NCBI GenBank assembly: GCA_965237775.1
Contig: OZ250155.1
Coordinates: forward strand, 1,674,001 to 1,738,000
Direction of reading: 5' to 3'
Origin: CATOSP01 sp965237775
GTDB taxonomy: Bacteria; Chloroflexota; Dehalococcoidia; Lucifugimonadales; UBA3495
Length of the DNA stretch: 64,000 nucleotides
Position numbers and translations under genes: made by a program. The notes under the pieces are model-generated. The model saw only the letters and a program-made list of their open reading frames with translations, searched no databases and had not been told where the DNA came from. How positions within the stretch are numbered: the first letter of the stretch is position 1; the number at the start of each line of letters is the position of its first letter. Shown here piece after piece: positions 42,077 through 51,541 of this stretch.

Positions 42077-43518
42077 GTGTGCGCGCCTGTACCCGTGTCC
42101 CAGAGCGCCATCTGGATTTCGACCTGGCCGCTGGCGTCTATGGCCACTCTGGCTTCAGATTGTCCCGCTCCCGGAGGTTGGTCTGAAATCGCCATGCCCC
42201 GCCCGAAGTTGGCGCGGGTTTTCGGCACGCCCCAACCCGAAGCCAGCGCGGCTTGCCGGAGGGTGTCTTCGGCTCTGACTTCTTCCCAGGCTCCGCCTGT
42301 AGGAGTTTCGTCTCCGGTCCTAATCACGTTTCGTAGGCGGAATTCCAGCGGGTCCAGGCCCAGTCCCTCCGCGATCATGTCCATGTGTGACTCCACGGCG
42401 AAATGGACCTGGGGCTTCGCCGGGGCGCGCATGTGTCCGCAAGGGACGTTGTTGGTGTAGACCATGAAACTGTCGATGCTCACGTGGGGCACCCGGTAGG
42501 ACCCGCCCAGGTGGTCCGCGCCCCCCAGGTAGACCCTGGGTTTGAACGCCCCGTAGGCGCCGCTGTTGAAGATCACTTGAGCTTCGCGTGCCCACAACCG
42601 GCCATCGTTTTTGACACCCGTCTTCACGGTGATGACCGCCGGATGCCGGGGGTTGCCGGCCATCAGCTCCTGCAGGTAGTCCATGACCATTTTGACTGGT
42701 CTCCCCGAGTGGAGGGCCAGGTAGTAGCACAGAGGCGCGTCCATGAACGAGCCCTTACCCCCGAAGTCGCCTCCTATGCTGGTCGGGTGGAGAGTAATGC
42801 GGTCTTCCGGTATGTCCCACACCGCCGGCAGTTGGGAGCGCAGGTTGAAGGGGGCCTTGTTGTTGACCCACATCTCCACACGCCCCGCGTCGTCGACCCT
42901 GGCCATGCAGGCATGTGGCTCGATGTAGCCCTGGTGCATTAGTTGTGCGGAGAAAGTGTGCTCGAACACCTGGTCCGATTCGCGGAATCCCTGGGCAACG
43001 TCACCCTTAACCCACCTGTTATGGGCGAAAACGTTGTTGATGGAAGACGGGGGCTGGGGGAGGCCGATGTAGGACGGCAGTTCCGGATGCAGGACAGGGG
43101 CCGAAGGCTCCATGGCCGGCGAAGGCTCGAATACCGCCGGCAACTCCTCGTACTCAACGTCGATTAGGAGCAGGGCTTCCTCGGCGGCGTCAGCGTCTTC
43201 GGCGGCCACGGCAGCTACCTTTTCGCCGACGAAGCGGACTCGGTCCATGGCCAGGACTGGGCAGTCACGTAACAGCCTGCCAACCAGCCTGGCCGGGATG
43301 TCCTGGCCCGTAATCACCGCGTGTACTCCGGGGACTTCCCTGGCCCTTGACGTGTCGATACTGACGATGCGTGCGTGGGGAAGCGGACTTCGCAGGACCC
43401 TGCCCCAGAGTAGTCCTGGGAGGTCGAAGTCCGCGGTGTAGAGGGTCTGACCCGAGACCTTATCCGGGCCTTCCCCCCTCTTTACCGGCGTGCCTACCGT
43501 GGTGAAGGAAGTTACCAT
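42077..43518 (-). pseudogene. Xanthine-dehydrogenase-type large subunit, 5' fragment
   Basis: The first 480 codons of a molybdopterin-binding subunit of the xanthine dehydrogenase/aldehyde oxidase family. Seen: DKVSGQTLYTADFDLPG, VRFVGEKVAAVAAEDAD, HQGYIEPHACMARV, TSIGGDFGGKGSF (cofactor loop) and CGHMRAPAKPQVHFAVESH. After codon 480 the frame enters the IS66 element and stops at 41944. No FAD or [2Fe-2S] subunit gene is adjacent, as expected if partners are encoded elsewhere. It begins 18 bases after the end of the dienelactone hydrolase gene, so it was part of an MFS-hydrolase-xdh operon. Confidence 0.9.
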
Positions 43519-43536
43519 CGTACTGCCGTCCCGATA

Positions 43537-44265
43537 CTATCCCTTAAGGTGTTGGTCGAACCACGCCATTGTCTTCGCCCAAGCGTCACGCGCCGCCTCC
43601 GGCCGGTAGCTGGAGCGGGCGTTGCAGTGGAAGCCATGGCCGCTTCCGGGGTACATGTGAAACTCGTGGGTCTTGCCCGCGGCTGTCAGGGCCGCGTCGA
43701 TATCGGAAACGTCCGCCGGGCTGGGATTGCCGTCCTCTTCACCGAATAACCCAAGCATCGGCGCCGTGATGTTGCCGGTTTGGTCGAAGGGGGAGGGGCC
43801 GTCGCCGCCCAGGGCGTTCTTGATCCCACCGCCGTAATACACCACGGAAGCCTTGATGTCCGAGACGGTGCAAGCGGCCAGGTAGGAGACCCTGCCGCCA
43901 AAGCAGAACCCGACGATTCCAATCCGGTCCGACTGGACGAAGGGTTGCGCCTTCAGGTAGTCCGCAGCGGCCTGGACATCCGCAATTATCCCGGAGTCGT
44001 TGCATTGCTGCATACTGGCGATGGCGCCATCGAACTCCTCGTGGAGTCCCATGGTCATTCTGCCTTGCCTGTGGAACATGGCGGGAGCCAGACCGACGTA
44101 CCCCAGTGAGGGGAGACGGTCAGTCACGTACTGTATATGGGAGTTCACTCCCCAAATTTCCTGGATAACGATAACCGCCGGGCTCGGTTCTCCGCTCCCG
44201 GAAGTCGTCAGATACGCTTCCATTGTGTCTCCGCCGACGTCGATGTCCACCCAGCTAACCGGCAT
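43537..44265 (-). CDS. Dienelactone hydrolase family protein
   Basis: 242 residues, alpha/beta-hydrolase fold. Seen: VIQEIWGVNSHI with Glu36, the cysteine nucleophile in GFCFGGRVSYLA (Cys121), an acid in EEDGNPSPADV and His in GSGHGFHC. The Cys-His-Asp triad is that of carboxymethylenebutenolidase, which opens dienelactone in aromatic degradation; related enzymes act on other lactones and esters. Its neighbours, an MFS transporter 78 bases upstream and the xdh-type gene 18 bases downstream on the same strand, suggest uptake and hydroxylation of the same compound. No signal peptide. Confidence 0.92.
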   Translation of the reverse strand: MPVSWVDIDVGGDTMEAYLTTSGSGEPSPAVIVIQEIWGVNSHIQYVTDRLPSLGYVGLAPAMFHRQGRMTMGLHEEFDGAIASMQQCNDSGIIADVQAAADYLKAQPFVQSDRIGIVGFCFGGRVSYLAACTVSDIKASVVYYGGGIKNALGGDGPSPFDQTGNITAPMLGLFGEEDGNPSPADVSDIDAALTAAGKTHEFHMYPGSGHGFHCNARSSYRPEAARDAWAKTMAWFDQHLKG

Positions 44266-44343
44266 AATGGGTCCTCCTCATAAGCTCCGAATTGAGGCCA
44301 AATTCAGGCCGCGGGTATTGTACCATGGCCGCTCCGGGCAGAG

Positions 44344-45669
44344 TCAGCTAAAGGCGGAGGAGCGGGCTTCCGGCGGCAGGACCGCTTCCCAGTGCGGGAT
44401 CAGGTGATGAGACGTGTTGGGCAGGGCTACGATGGAAATCACCCCCACCAGGCTGAGACCGAAGGATAGCCATACCGCTCCGGCGTAGTTGCCTGTGAAC
44501 GTCCAGAGAAAGCCGCCCAACACCAGCCCCAGAGCCATCCCCATGCCGCCTCCCAAGAGTTGCCAGCCATAGGTAGTGCCCATCGGTGCGTTCCCGTAGT
44601 ATTGGCGGTTGATTATGGGGAAGGCGGTCATCTCTCCGCCGATACCAATCCCAAATATGACAGCGAACAGGTAGAACATCCACAGGTCGTTGGCAAACAG
44701 AAGCATCAACACGGGAAAGGTCTGCAAGCTGAAACATACGGCCATGGCGCCCTTGCTCCCGAGGCGGTCGGCCACGATCGGAACGAGGAACCGGGTCACC
44801 GTGCTAACAATGGTGAGCGTGCCGTACACTCCCGCAGCCGCGCCCAGTGATATTCCACGCTCAAATGCCATAGTCACGATGCCCATCAGTATGATGTTAT
44901 GACCGGCGCAACCCCAGAAATGGATGCCGATGAGGTTCCAGAACGCATGAGTGCGTTGTGCCTGACGGATGAAGACGCTCGTTCTCACCTTGGCGATGTT
45001 TCCCGCCAGGAGTTGTTCCGTGGGCGCATCCTCGGAGACCCCCAGCGGTTTCAGCCCCACCGCCCCTGGCTCGTCGTGGAAGAACCGCAATAGCAACAAC
45101 AGGACCACTCCACCGGCCACGCCCGGCACCCAGAAGGTCCATTGCAGGCCTAGGGCCAGCAGTCCATACACACCGAATATAGCCAGGGCCGTGCCCATAC
45201 CTTGAATCGCCTGCAGTGTCCCCATGGCCAAGCCCAGGTGCTTACGGAACCATAGAGTAACGGCGGCTACCAGCGGAACTTGGAATATCGCCATCGCGGC
45301 GGCTAGGATGACGCCGTAGTACAAGTAGAACTGCCATAGCTGGGTCATAGTCCCGGTGAGCACCATGCCGGCGACGAAAAGCGCGACCCCGGCCAGCATC
45401 ACCTTCCTCACTCCATAGCGGTCGCCGATCCAGCCCGCAATCGGGCTGAAGAACGCCGAGACCACCCATTGCAGGGCGAAGGCCACGAAGATGGCGAAGA
45501 TGCTCCAGCCCAAAGCTTCCTGCAGATGAGGCACCAACATGCTGGTGGCGAACCGAATGGATGACGTGACCATCCACATGACGGACGCTACGCCCACGAT
45601 CACCCATGCGTAATGGAATCTTTGGTTTCCTATCGCCAACTCTGCCGGTTGGAGATTGACCTTGAGCAT
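44344..45669 (-). CDS. MFS transporter
   Basis: 441 residues, 12 predicted membrane helices. Seen: HYAWVIVGVASVMWM in the first helix, the motif A loop GWIGDRYGVRKVM between helices 2 and 3, and a second loop ADRLGSKGAM between helices 8 and 9. Resembles oxalate/formate-antiporter-like and monocarboxylate-type MFS carriers, so an organic acid substrate is plausible but unproven. First gene of the - strand run leading to the dienelactone hydrolase and the interrupted xdh-type gene, and divergent from the CocE-like gene. Confidence 0.88.
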   Translation of the reverse strand: MLKVNLQPAELAIGNQRFHYAWVIVGVASVMWMVTSSIRFATSMLVPHLQEALGWSIFAIFVAFALQWVVSAFFSPIAGWIGDRYGVRKVMLAGVALFVAGMVLTGTMTQLWQFYLYYGVILAAAMAIFQVPLVAAVTLWFRKHLGLAMGTLQAIQGMGTALAIFGVYGLLALGLQWTFWVPGVAGGVVLLLLLRFFHDEPGAVGLKPLGVSEDAPTEQLLAGNIAKVRTSVFIRQAQRTHAFWNLIGIHFWGCAGHNIILMGIVTMAFERGISLGAAAGVYGTLTIVSTVTRFLVPIVADRLGSKGAMAVCFSLQTFPVLMLLFANDLWMFYLFAVIFGIGIGGEMTAFPIINRQYYGNAPMGTTYGWQLLGGGMGMALGLVLGGFLWTFTGNYAGAVWLSFGLSLVGVISIVALPNTSHHLIPHWEAVLPPEARSSAFS

Positions 45670-45735
45670 TCGTTACCCCCGCAATCGTCCGGTCATTGTA
45701 ACTGAGTGGCGATGGTCTCTCAACGGGAGGCCTTG

Positions 45736-45744
45736 TGATACAAT
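45736..45744 (+). promoter_or_regulatory. Extended -10 element before the CocE-like gene
   Basis: TGA-TACAAT, an extended -10 match, 117 bases before the ATG at 45861 in the 191-base spacer between divergent genes. No convincing -35. Confidence 0.35.
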
Positions 45745-45860
45745 TCCGCTGCTCTAGTCTTGGGCATTAGCCTGGACTCTTTTCCTTTACCGGCCGGCCA
45801 TCCGGTTAACAGCTAGGCTTACCGTTGGGACCACCGAGGCGAAATAGAGGGAGTGTTGAA

Positions 45861-47606
45861 ATGCCTGATAGCGTTTCCTTAAGAGTCGAGACCAACCTGC
45901 CCGTGAAGATGCGGGACGGTGTCATCCTCTATGCCGACGTATACCGGCCCGACGGCCCCGGCCCATTTCCGGTGGCGCTGCAGAGGACACCCTATGACAA
46001 GGGTTCGGCAGGATCGATGACCAACCTGGACCCGATGAAGGCCGCCCGCAACGGCTACGCGGTGGTCATCCAGGACACACGGGGCCGTTACAATTCAGAA
46101 GGGGAGTTCTACGCTTTCCGAGACGAGATAAACGACGGCTACGACACGGTGGAATGGGCGGCGGCTCAACCCTGGTCCACGGGCAAGGTGGGAATGTACG
46201 GCGCGTCCTACGTCGGCGCAACCCAGTGGCTTGCAGCCGTCGCGCGGCCTCCCCACCTGGCGGCAATTGTGCCAAACGTCACCGCCTCCAACTATCATGA
46301 GGGTTGGGCTTACCAGGGAGGCGCGTTCGAGTTGGGTTTCAATGTCTCCTGGACCCTGCTTCAGTTGACCCTGGCCAATTTTGGCGCCCTCTCATCGGCC
46401 AAGAGTGTTCCCACGGAGAAGCGGCGGGACTTGATCGATGCCGTGAACGACATGGAGGTGTCCTTCAGGCATCTGCCCACCAAGGACCTCCCACAGTTGC
46501 AAGGCGGGCTTGCGGACTACTACTACGACTGGTTGGCCCACCCCGAATTTGACGACTACTGGAAAAACCTGTGCATCGAAGACAACCACCCCCGGTTGGG
46601 CGTCCCTGCCTGCAATATAGGCGGGTGGTACGACATCTTTCTGGGAGGGACCATCCGCAACTTCCTCGGTATGCGGGCCAACGGCGGGACCGATGACGCC
46701 AGGCGCGGACAGAAACTCCTGATCGGTCCCTGGCAGCACGGCTCCAGGGGAGGCAGCGTGGTCGGAGACCACTACTTCGGCCTCGCCGCGGACGCAATGG
46801 CCGCCGACCTGGACGGGGTGCACTTCCGCTGGTTCGATTATTGGCTCAAAGGCATAAACAACGGTGTCCTGGACGAGCCTCCCGTACGGGTCTTCGTGAT
46901 GGGCGACAACGTTTGGCGGGACGAGCAAGAATGGCCTCTGGCCAGGGCGCAGAACACCAGCTATTACCTGCATAGCCAGGGCAAGGCCAACTCGTCCCAC
47001 GGAGACGGGTCGCTTAGCGCCCAGCCGCCGGCGCAGGAACCTCCCGACGTTTACCTCTACAACCCCGCTGACCCCGTGCCAACCAGAGGCGGCGGCCTCT
47101 GCTGCAACCCGTATTTCGCGGCCAACGGCGCGTTCGATCAGCAGGAGATCGAAGCCCGCCCCGACGTGCTTGTCTACTCGACTGCGCCGCTGGAGCGGGA
47201 CTTGGAGGTCACCGGACCCGTCACCGTGACTCTCTGGGCCGCCACTTCCCAGACCGACACCGACTTCACGGCCAAATTGGTCGACGTGTGCGAAGACGGA
47301 TGCGCCCGGAACCTAACCGACGGAATAATACGCGCCCGCTACCGTGACTCGTCCTCCCAGCCCAGTTTCCTAGAGCCGGGCAGGGCGTATGAATTCACCA
47401 TCGACCTGTGGGCCACGAGCAACGTTTTCCAGAAGGGTCACAGCATCCGAGTCGAGATTTCCAGCAGTAACTTCCCCCGTTTCGACCGGAACACGAACAC
47501 CGGGAATGTCATTGCGGGAGACGCGGAGTTCAAGCCGGCGTTGCAGACCGTTATGCACGACGCGCAACACCCTTCCCGCATAACGCTTCCGGTGGTCCCA
47601 AGGTAG
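45861..47606 (+). CDS. CocE/NonD family hydrolase (X-Pro dipeptidyl-peptidase-like)
   Basis: 581 residues from the ATG at 45861, which follows AGGGAGTG; the frame opens 12 codons earlier without a good site. Seen: VKMRDGVILYADVYRP, YAVVIQDTRGRYNSEGEF (oxyanion tyrosine region), the nucleophile GMYGASYVGATQW with Ser116, GPWQHGSRGG with the catalytic histidine, and a C-terminal jelly-roll with ITLPVV end. Family S15 includes cocaine esterase, glutaryl acylases and other ester or amide hydrolases. No signal peptide. It is followed 53 bases later by an amidohydrolase on the same strand. Confidence 0.9.
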   Translation: MPDSVSLRVETNLPVKMRDGVILYADVYRPDGPGPFPVALQRTPYDKGSAGSMTNLDPMKAARNGYAVVIQDTRGRYNSEGEFYAFRDEINDGYDTVEWAAAQPWSTGKVGMYGASYVGATQWLAAVARPPHLAAIVPNVTASNYHEGWAYQGGAFELGFNVSWTLLQLTLANFGALSSAKSVPTEKRRDLIDAVNDMEVSFRHLPTKDLPQLQGGLADYYYDWLAHPEFDDYWKNLCIEDNHPRLGVPACNIGGWYDIFLGGTIRNFLGMRANGGTDDARRGQKLLIGPWQHGSRGGSVVGDHYFGLAADAMAADLDGVHFRWFDYWLKGINNGVLDEPPVRVFVMGDNVWRDEQEWPLARAQNTSYYLHSQGKANSSHGDGSLSAQPPAQEPPDVYLYNPADPVPTRGGGLCCNPYFAANGAFDQQEIEARPDVLVYSTAPLERDLEVTGPVTVTLWAATSQTDTDFTAKLVDVCEDGCARNLTDGIIRARYRDSSSQPSFLEPGRAYEFTIDLWATSNVFQKGHSIRVEISSSNFPRFDRNTNTGNVIAGDAEFKPALQTVMHDAQHPSRITLPVVPR

Positions 47607-47659
47607 CGGGACTTCTCCACGCTTTACACCATCTCCAGACCGATTCCAGGAGGATAAAA

Positions 47660-49078
47660 ATGCCGGATGTAAGGGTCGACACCATTATTCGCGGCGGGCA
47701 GGTGGTCACTTCATCCCAGGTCTATGACAGTTCCATCGCCATCACCGGAGAGAAGATTGTGGCCATCGGACCCGAGGAACTACTTCCTCCCGCGGACAAA
47801 TACATTGACGCGGAAGGCAAGTTCGTTCTGCCGGGGCTGATCGACTCCCACGTGCACCTGGATGGGCACGATAACTACGAACTGGGCGCTCTGGCGGCGG
47901 CCCGCGCCGGACTTACCACCCTCATTCCCTTCGGCACCTATACCCTGGAAGGAGACGAGACGCTGCCCCAGGCCATCAACCGCGTGAGAGAGGAAGTGAC
48001 CAGCACGGCGCTGGTCGACTTCGCATTCCATTTCATCCTGCAGAACCGGCCCAGCATTCTGAACAGCCTTCCAGAAGCCCTTCAGATGGGCGTCAAGTCC
48101 TACAAGATGTTCATGACCTACAAGAAACGGCCCGGCAGGATGTGCGACGACGATTACATCTGTAACGCCATGGACATGGTGTCCCAGGGCGGCGGAGTGC
48201 TACAACTCCACTGCGAGAGCGGCAACATCATCGAGTATCTGGAGAACAAGCTCATCGGAGAGGGCCACACGCACCCCACTGACTTCCCGACCGCGTGCCC
48301 GGACTGGGCCGAAGAAGAGGCCATCAACCGGGCCATCAAGATGGGAACGGCCACCCGTTGCCCAACCTATGTCGTGCATCTGAGTACCCAGCTAGGTCTG
48401 GAGCGGATCAAGCAAGCCCAGGCCCAGGGGCAGTTGGTGTGGACCGAGACCTGTCCGCAGTATTTGTTGCTGTCAGACGCGGAGATGGCAAAGGTTGGTC
48501 CGCTGGCCAAGATCGGCCCGCCACTTCGACCCGAGGACGGCCCGGACCGCGACGCCCTATGGCGCGGCTTGGAGCAGGGCCACACTTCCATCGTCGCCAG
48601 CGATCACTCTCCGCATCCCCAGGAACTGAAGCAAGTGGGCTGGGATAATATCTTCGTGACGGATGAAGGAGCGTCGGTGCCCTTCGGGTCGCCGGGGTTG
48701 GAGACCATCGTGTCCTTGATGTACAGCGAGGGTGTGGTCAAGCGCGGGTTGCCCATCTGGTGGCTGGCCCGGGTGATGTCGGAAAACCCGGCGCGGATAT
48801 TCGGTCTATTCCCCAGGAAAGGCGTGATCCAGGTGGGGTCAGATGCCGACCTGCTGATACTGGACCCCCAGGGCGACCGCATCATCACCGCCGAGGACCA
48901 CCAGAGCAATGCCGGCTATACCCTGTTCGAGGGTTGGGAGGTCAAGGGCCGCCCTTGGATGACGCTGTTGCGGGGCAAGGTCCTGTTGAATGACGGCGAA
49001 TTGGAGCAGACCCCCGGCGTCGGCCAGTTCATAGAATCGAGCTCTCCGCGCTCACCGATGGGTGGCCCCGTCCGCTAG
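47660..49078 (+). CDS. Dihydropyrimidinase/allantoinase-like amidohydrolase
   Basis: 472 residues. Seen: VDTIIRGGQVV, the HxH ligands in IDSHVHLDGH, the carboxylysine in VKSYKMFMTYK, histidines in LQLHCESG and YVVHLSTQLG, and the last aspartate in IVASDHSPHPQE, a complete binuclear-metal site. C-terminal KGVIQVGSDADLLILDPQG is the family end. An AGGAGG ribosome site precedes the ATG. It is the canonical member of the two in this window and probably opens a cyclic amide or imide; with the CocE-like gene it forms a two-gene unit. Confidence 0.9.
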   Translation: MPDVRVDTIIRGGQVVTSSQVYDSSIAITGEKIVAIGPEELLPPADKYIDAEGKFVLPGLIDSHVHLDGHDNYELGALAAARAGLTTLIPFGTYTLEGDETLPQAINRVREEVTSTALVDFAFHFILQNRPSILNSLPEALQMGVKSYKMFMTYKKRPGRMCDDDYICNAMDMVSQGGGVLQLHCESGNIIEYLENKLIGEGHTHPTDFPTACPDWAEEEAINRAIKMGTATRCPTYVVHLSTQLGLERIKQAQAQGQLVWTETCPQYLLLSDAEMAKVGPLAKIGPPLRPEDGPDRDALWRGLEQGHTSIVASDHSPHPQELKQVGWDNIFVTDEGASVPFGSPGLETIVSLMYSEGVVKRGLPIWWLARVMSENPARIFGLFPRKGVIQVGSDADLLILDPQGDRIITAEDHQSNAGYTLFEGWEVKGRPWMTLLRGKVLLNDGELEQTPGVGQFIESSSPRSPMGGPVR

Positions 49079-49102
49079 CCTTTACCCGTCCGCTAGCCTT
49101 TA
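49067..49102. repeat. Perfect 2 x 18-base tandem repeat at a convergent junction
   Basis: The word CCCGTCCGCTAGCCTTTA occurs twice in succession, 49067-49084 and 49085-49102. The first copy contains the amidohydrolase stop (49076-49078) and the second contains the stop of the - strand LLM gene (49100-49102). Confidence 0.9.
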
Positions 49103-50128
49103 ATTGAAGCTGGGGACCACCTTCTCCGTGAGCAGGCGCACCGATGCCATGACGCGGTCGTTGGGTATTTGGCCGCCGTAGTTCATCTCCAAGACCACGC
49201 CGGAGATGTCCAACTCATCCCGGTATTCCTCCAACCGCCCGATGACTTCCTGTGGAGTGCCGAACATGACCCGGCGCTCCAATATCTCCTCGTAGGGAAT
49301 ATTGGCCATTTGCCGGAGCCGTTCCGCCCCTTCCTCGCTGGCGGCCGTCTTACTCAGCTCGGTCGCCGCATACTGGATGGCGTGGATGGCGCTGACCTTG
49401 GGTTCCTCCTGGGCGCTGGCTGTGGTCTCCGCCAGGTACGCGGGTATTCGCAGCGTCACCTCTCCCGGCCCCTCAAACCCCGCTTCCTGCCTTGCCGTCC
49501 GGTAGAGATCGAGCCGTTCCTTCAGCGCGGGGATTCCGGCCGCCGCGCTGATAAAGATGGGATGGCCCAACTTGCCTACCAGTGGGAAGGTGTCTTCCGA
49601 TGCCACCGCGATCCGCGTCGGCGGATAGGGTTGCTGGAACGGCTGAGGGACAACCTGAACGTCCTCGTAGGCGTAGAAGTCCCCTTGGTGGGAGAAGCTG
49701 TCTCCCTTCCAGGCGCTCATGATCACTTGAAGCGCTTCGAAGAACCTGCCCCGGCTCTCGGAGTAGGGCACGTTGTAACCCTGGTAATACTTGGTCAGCC
49801 CGCTCCGTCCGATACCGAAGTCGAAGCGTCCCTTGCTGATGTGGTCGACGGTCGCGGCTTCCTCGGCGACTCGAAGGGGGTTGGTCAAGGGCAGCACCTG
49901 GACCGCCAGACCCACCCGTATTTTCGTCGTGCGGGCTGCGATCGCACTGGCGATGATCAGCGGAGAGGCCAGGACGGACCTATCCGGAGTGAAATGGTGC
50001 TCGGCCAGCCATACCGAGTCCATGCCCATCTGTTCCGCTTCCGTGACCTGGCTGAAAGACTCTTCGAAGGCTTCTGCCTGGGTCATGTCTCCGCGCACGT
50101 GGAAGTCTGTGAACATACCGAAGTTCAT
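49100..50128 (-). CDS. LLM-class flavin-dependent oxidoreductase (luciferase-like)
   Basis: 342 residues, single TIM barrel of the bacterial-luciferase-like monooxygenase family. Seen: MNFGMFTDFHVRGD, EQMGMDSVWLAEHHFTP, VLPLTNPLRVAEEAATVDHI and GRFDFGIGRSGLTKYYQGY. Such enzymes use reduced flavin (FMNH2 or F420H2) and oxygen to oxidise substrates, taking the flavin from a separate reductase; a flavin reductase gene lies at 59353. It has a strong hairpin 27-84 bases before the ATG (50155-50212). Convergent with the amidohydrolase. Confidence 0.9.
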   Translation of the reverse strand: MNFGMFTDFHVRGDMTQAEAFEESFSQVTEAEQMGMDSVWLAEHHFTPDRSVLASPLIIASAIAARTTKIRVGLAVQVLPLTNPLRVAEEAATVDHISKGRFDFGIGRSGLTKYYQGYNVPYSESRGRFFEALQVIMSAWKGDSFSHQGDFYAYEDVQVVPQPFQQPYPPTRIAVASEDTFPLVGKLGHPIFISAAAGIPALKERLDLYRTARQEAGFEGPGEVTLRIPAYLAETTASAQEEPKVSAIHAIQYAATELSKTAASEEGAERLRQMANIPYEEILERRVMFGTPQEVIGRLEEYRDELDISGVVLEMNYGGQIPNDRVMASVRLLTEKVVPSFN

Positions 50129-50154
50129 GACCTGCTCCTATCTCACTCGTTAAT

Positions 50155-50212
50155 CGGCCCTCACCCCATGACTCAGCCCGACGATACGGGCTGGGGCCGC
50201 GAGTGAGGGCCG
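50155..50212 (-). other. Long nested hairpin before an LLM gene
   Basis: A perfect 10-base outer stem, CGGCCCTCAC (50155-50164) with GTGAGGGCCG (50203-50212), enclosing a 7-base inner stem CAGCCCG/CGGGCTG (50174-50180 with 50187-50193). It ends 27 bases upstream of the LLM start on the - strand and 76 bases after the preceding gene. Could be a terminator, an RNA leader or a member of the dispersed palindromes; no T-run follows on either side. Confidence 0.55.
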
Positions 50213-50287
50213 ACTTCCCAAATCTAGCGGTTCCCAATCATTACGCCGTGTTGACGCCGGGAACTGTGCCGCGCTGGCGCCGAGACG

Positions 50288-51373
50288 TTAGGATACGGCT
50301 ACTTCGCTGAAGTGGGGCATTACCTCTTTGGCGAACAACTCAATGGAGCGCATCACCTTCCAGTGAGGCAGACCCACGAACCCGAAGTTGCCGAAGACGT
50401 GGTTGATTCCCGCTGCCTGGACCTCTTTAAGCCGCTCGATGACCACGTCGGGGGTCCCCCGGAGCGGAGGCAGGCCCGCGTGGCCCAGGTCGTCCCGGCG
50501 TTCCCGGTCCTGTTGGCGGTTGGCCCAGTGCTCGTAACCCTTGGCAATCTTGCCGGTCTTGTCCACGGGCATCCCGATGGGCGCGCCGTTGGTCCCGGTG
50601 GAACGAAGAATCCTGGAGGAGAAGTCCTCCAGACCTATTGGATCGTTCTCCGCCTCTTCCATCGTGGGAGCGACGTAAATTGACTTGGACATTGGCGGGT
50701 CTAGGTGGGCGTGTTCGTGACCGTGTTCTTCCATCTTTTCGCGCCACAGTTTTATCACCTGGGGGGCTTGACCCATGATGTCGGTGGGTCCACCGGCGAT
50801 AACCTGTATCTTACGGCTGGCGGCGAATTCAACGCTGGCCGGGCTGGTGCTGACGGCCTGGAAAAGGGGCGGATAGGGCTTCTGCACCGGCTTGGGCAGC
50901 ACCCAGAGGTCATCCACATCGGTGAACTGGCCGTGATAGGTCAGTTTCTCTTCGGTCCAAGCCCTAATCATGACGTCGACGGACTCGGCGAACCGGTCCC
51001 GGCTGGTATCTATGTCGACGCCTATCCCGTCAAATTCCTGCTGTTGGTAACCTGCTCCGATGCCAAGATTGAGCCTGCCGCCGCTCATGACGTCGAGCAT
51101 GGCCACTTCTTCGGCCACCAGGATCGGGTTATGCAACGGTAGGACTATTACCGCCGTCCCAATGCGGATATCCTTCGTGCGGCCTACGACAGTCCCAAGG
51201 AACGACCAGATTCCCGATAATAGGCCGTGGCGGGAAAAACGGTGCTCTCCCAGCCAGACTTCGTCGATGCCGAGCCGGTCGGCAAGCTCGATCTGTTCCA
51301 GGGCTTCGGACAATGCTTGTTGCTGGGTAAACGTCTCGTGCCAGGGAACGATGGTAAAGAGTCCGAATTTCAT
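50288..51373 (-). CDS. LLM-class flavin-dependent oxidoreductase (luciferase-like)
   Basis: 361 residues. Seen: KFGLFTIVPWHETFTQQQA, LADRLGIDEVWLGEHRF, VIVLPLHNPILVAEEVAMLD, GGRLNLGIGAGYQQQEF and a C-terminal HVFGNFGFVGLPHWKVMRS. Luciferase-like barrel with a longer middle part than its neighbour, including a charged stretch (EEHGHEHAHLDPP). GGGGAGG precedes the ATG. Same strand as the previous LLM gene, separated by 159 bases. Substrate unknown. Confidence 0.9.
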   Translation of the reverse strand: MKFGLFTIVPWHETFTQQQALSEALEQIELADRLGIDEVWLGEHRFSRHGLLSGIWSFLGTVVGRTKDIRIGTAVIVLPLHNPILVAEEVAMLDVMSGGRLNLGIGAGYQQQEFDGIGVDIDTSRDRFAESVDVMIRAWTEEKLTYHGQFTDVDDLWVLPKPVQKPYPPLFQAVSTSPASVEFAASRKIQVIAGGPTDIMGQAPQVIKLWREKMEEHGHEHAHLDPPMSKSIYVAPTMEEAENDPIGLEDFSSRILRSTGTNGAPIGMPVDKTGKIAKGYEHWANRQQDRERRDDLGHAGLPPLRGTPDVVIERLKEVQAAGINHVFGNFGFVGLPHWKVMRSIELFAKEVMPHFSEVAVS

Positions 51374-51541
51374 GGGGCCTCCCCTTGCGGCGCTCTATGG
51401 CGGGATTAAGGTGCTTCGCGGCGCCCAATAACTGGTGGGGTTACGGGGCGCATCGTTGGCAGCATACACCGGGGCAGCTACCGATTCAAGCTTGGGTAGC
51501 TCCGCCGGGTGCTTGGGGGCGGGATGCTTAGGAGAGGCTTG

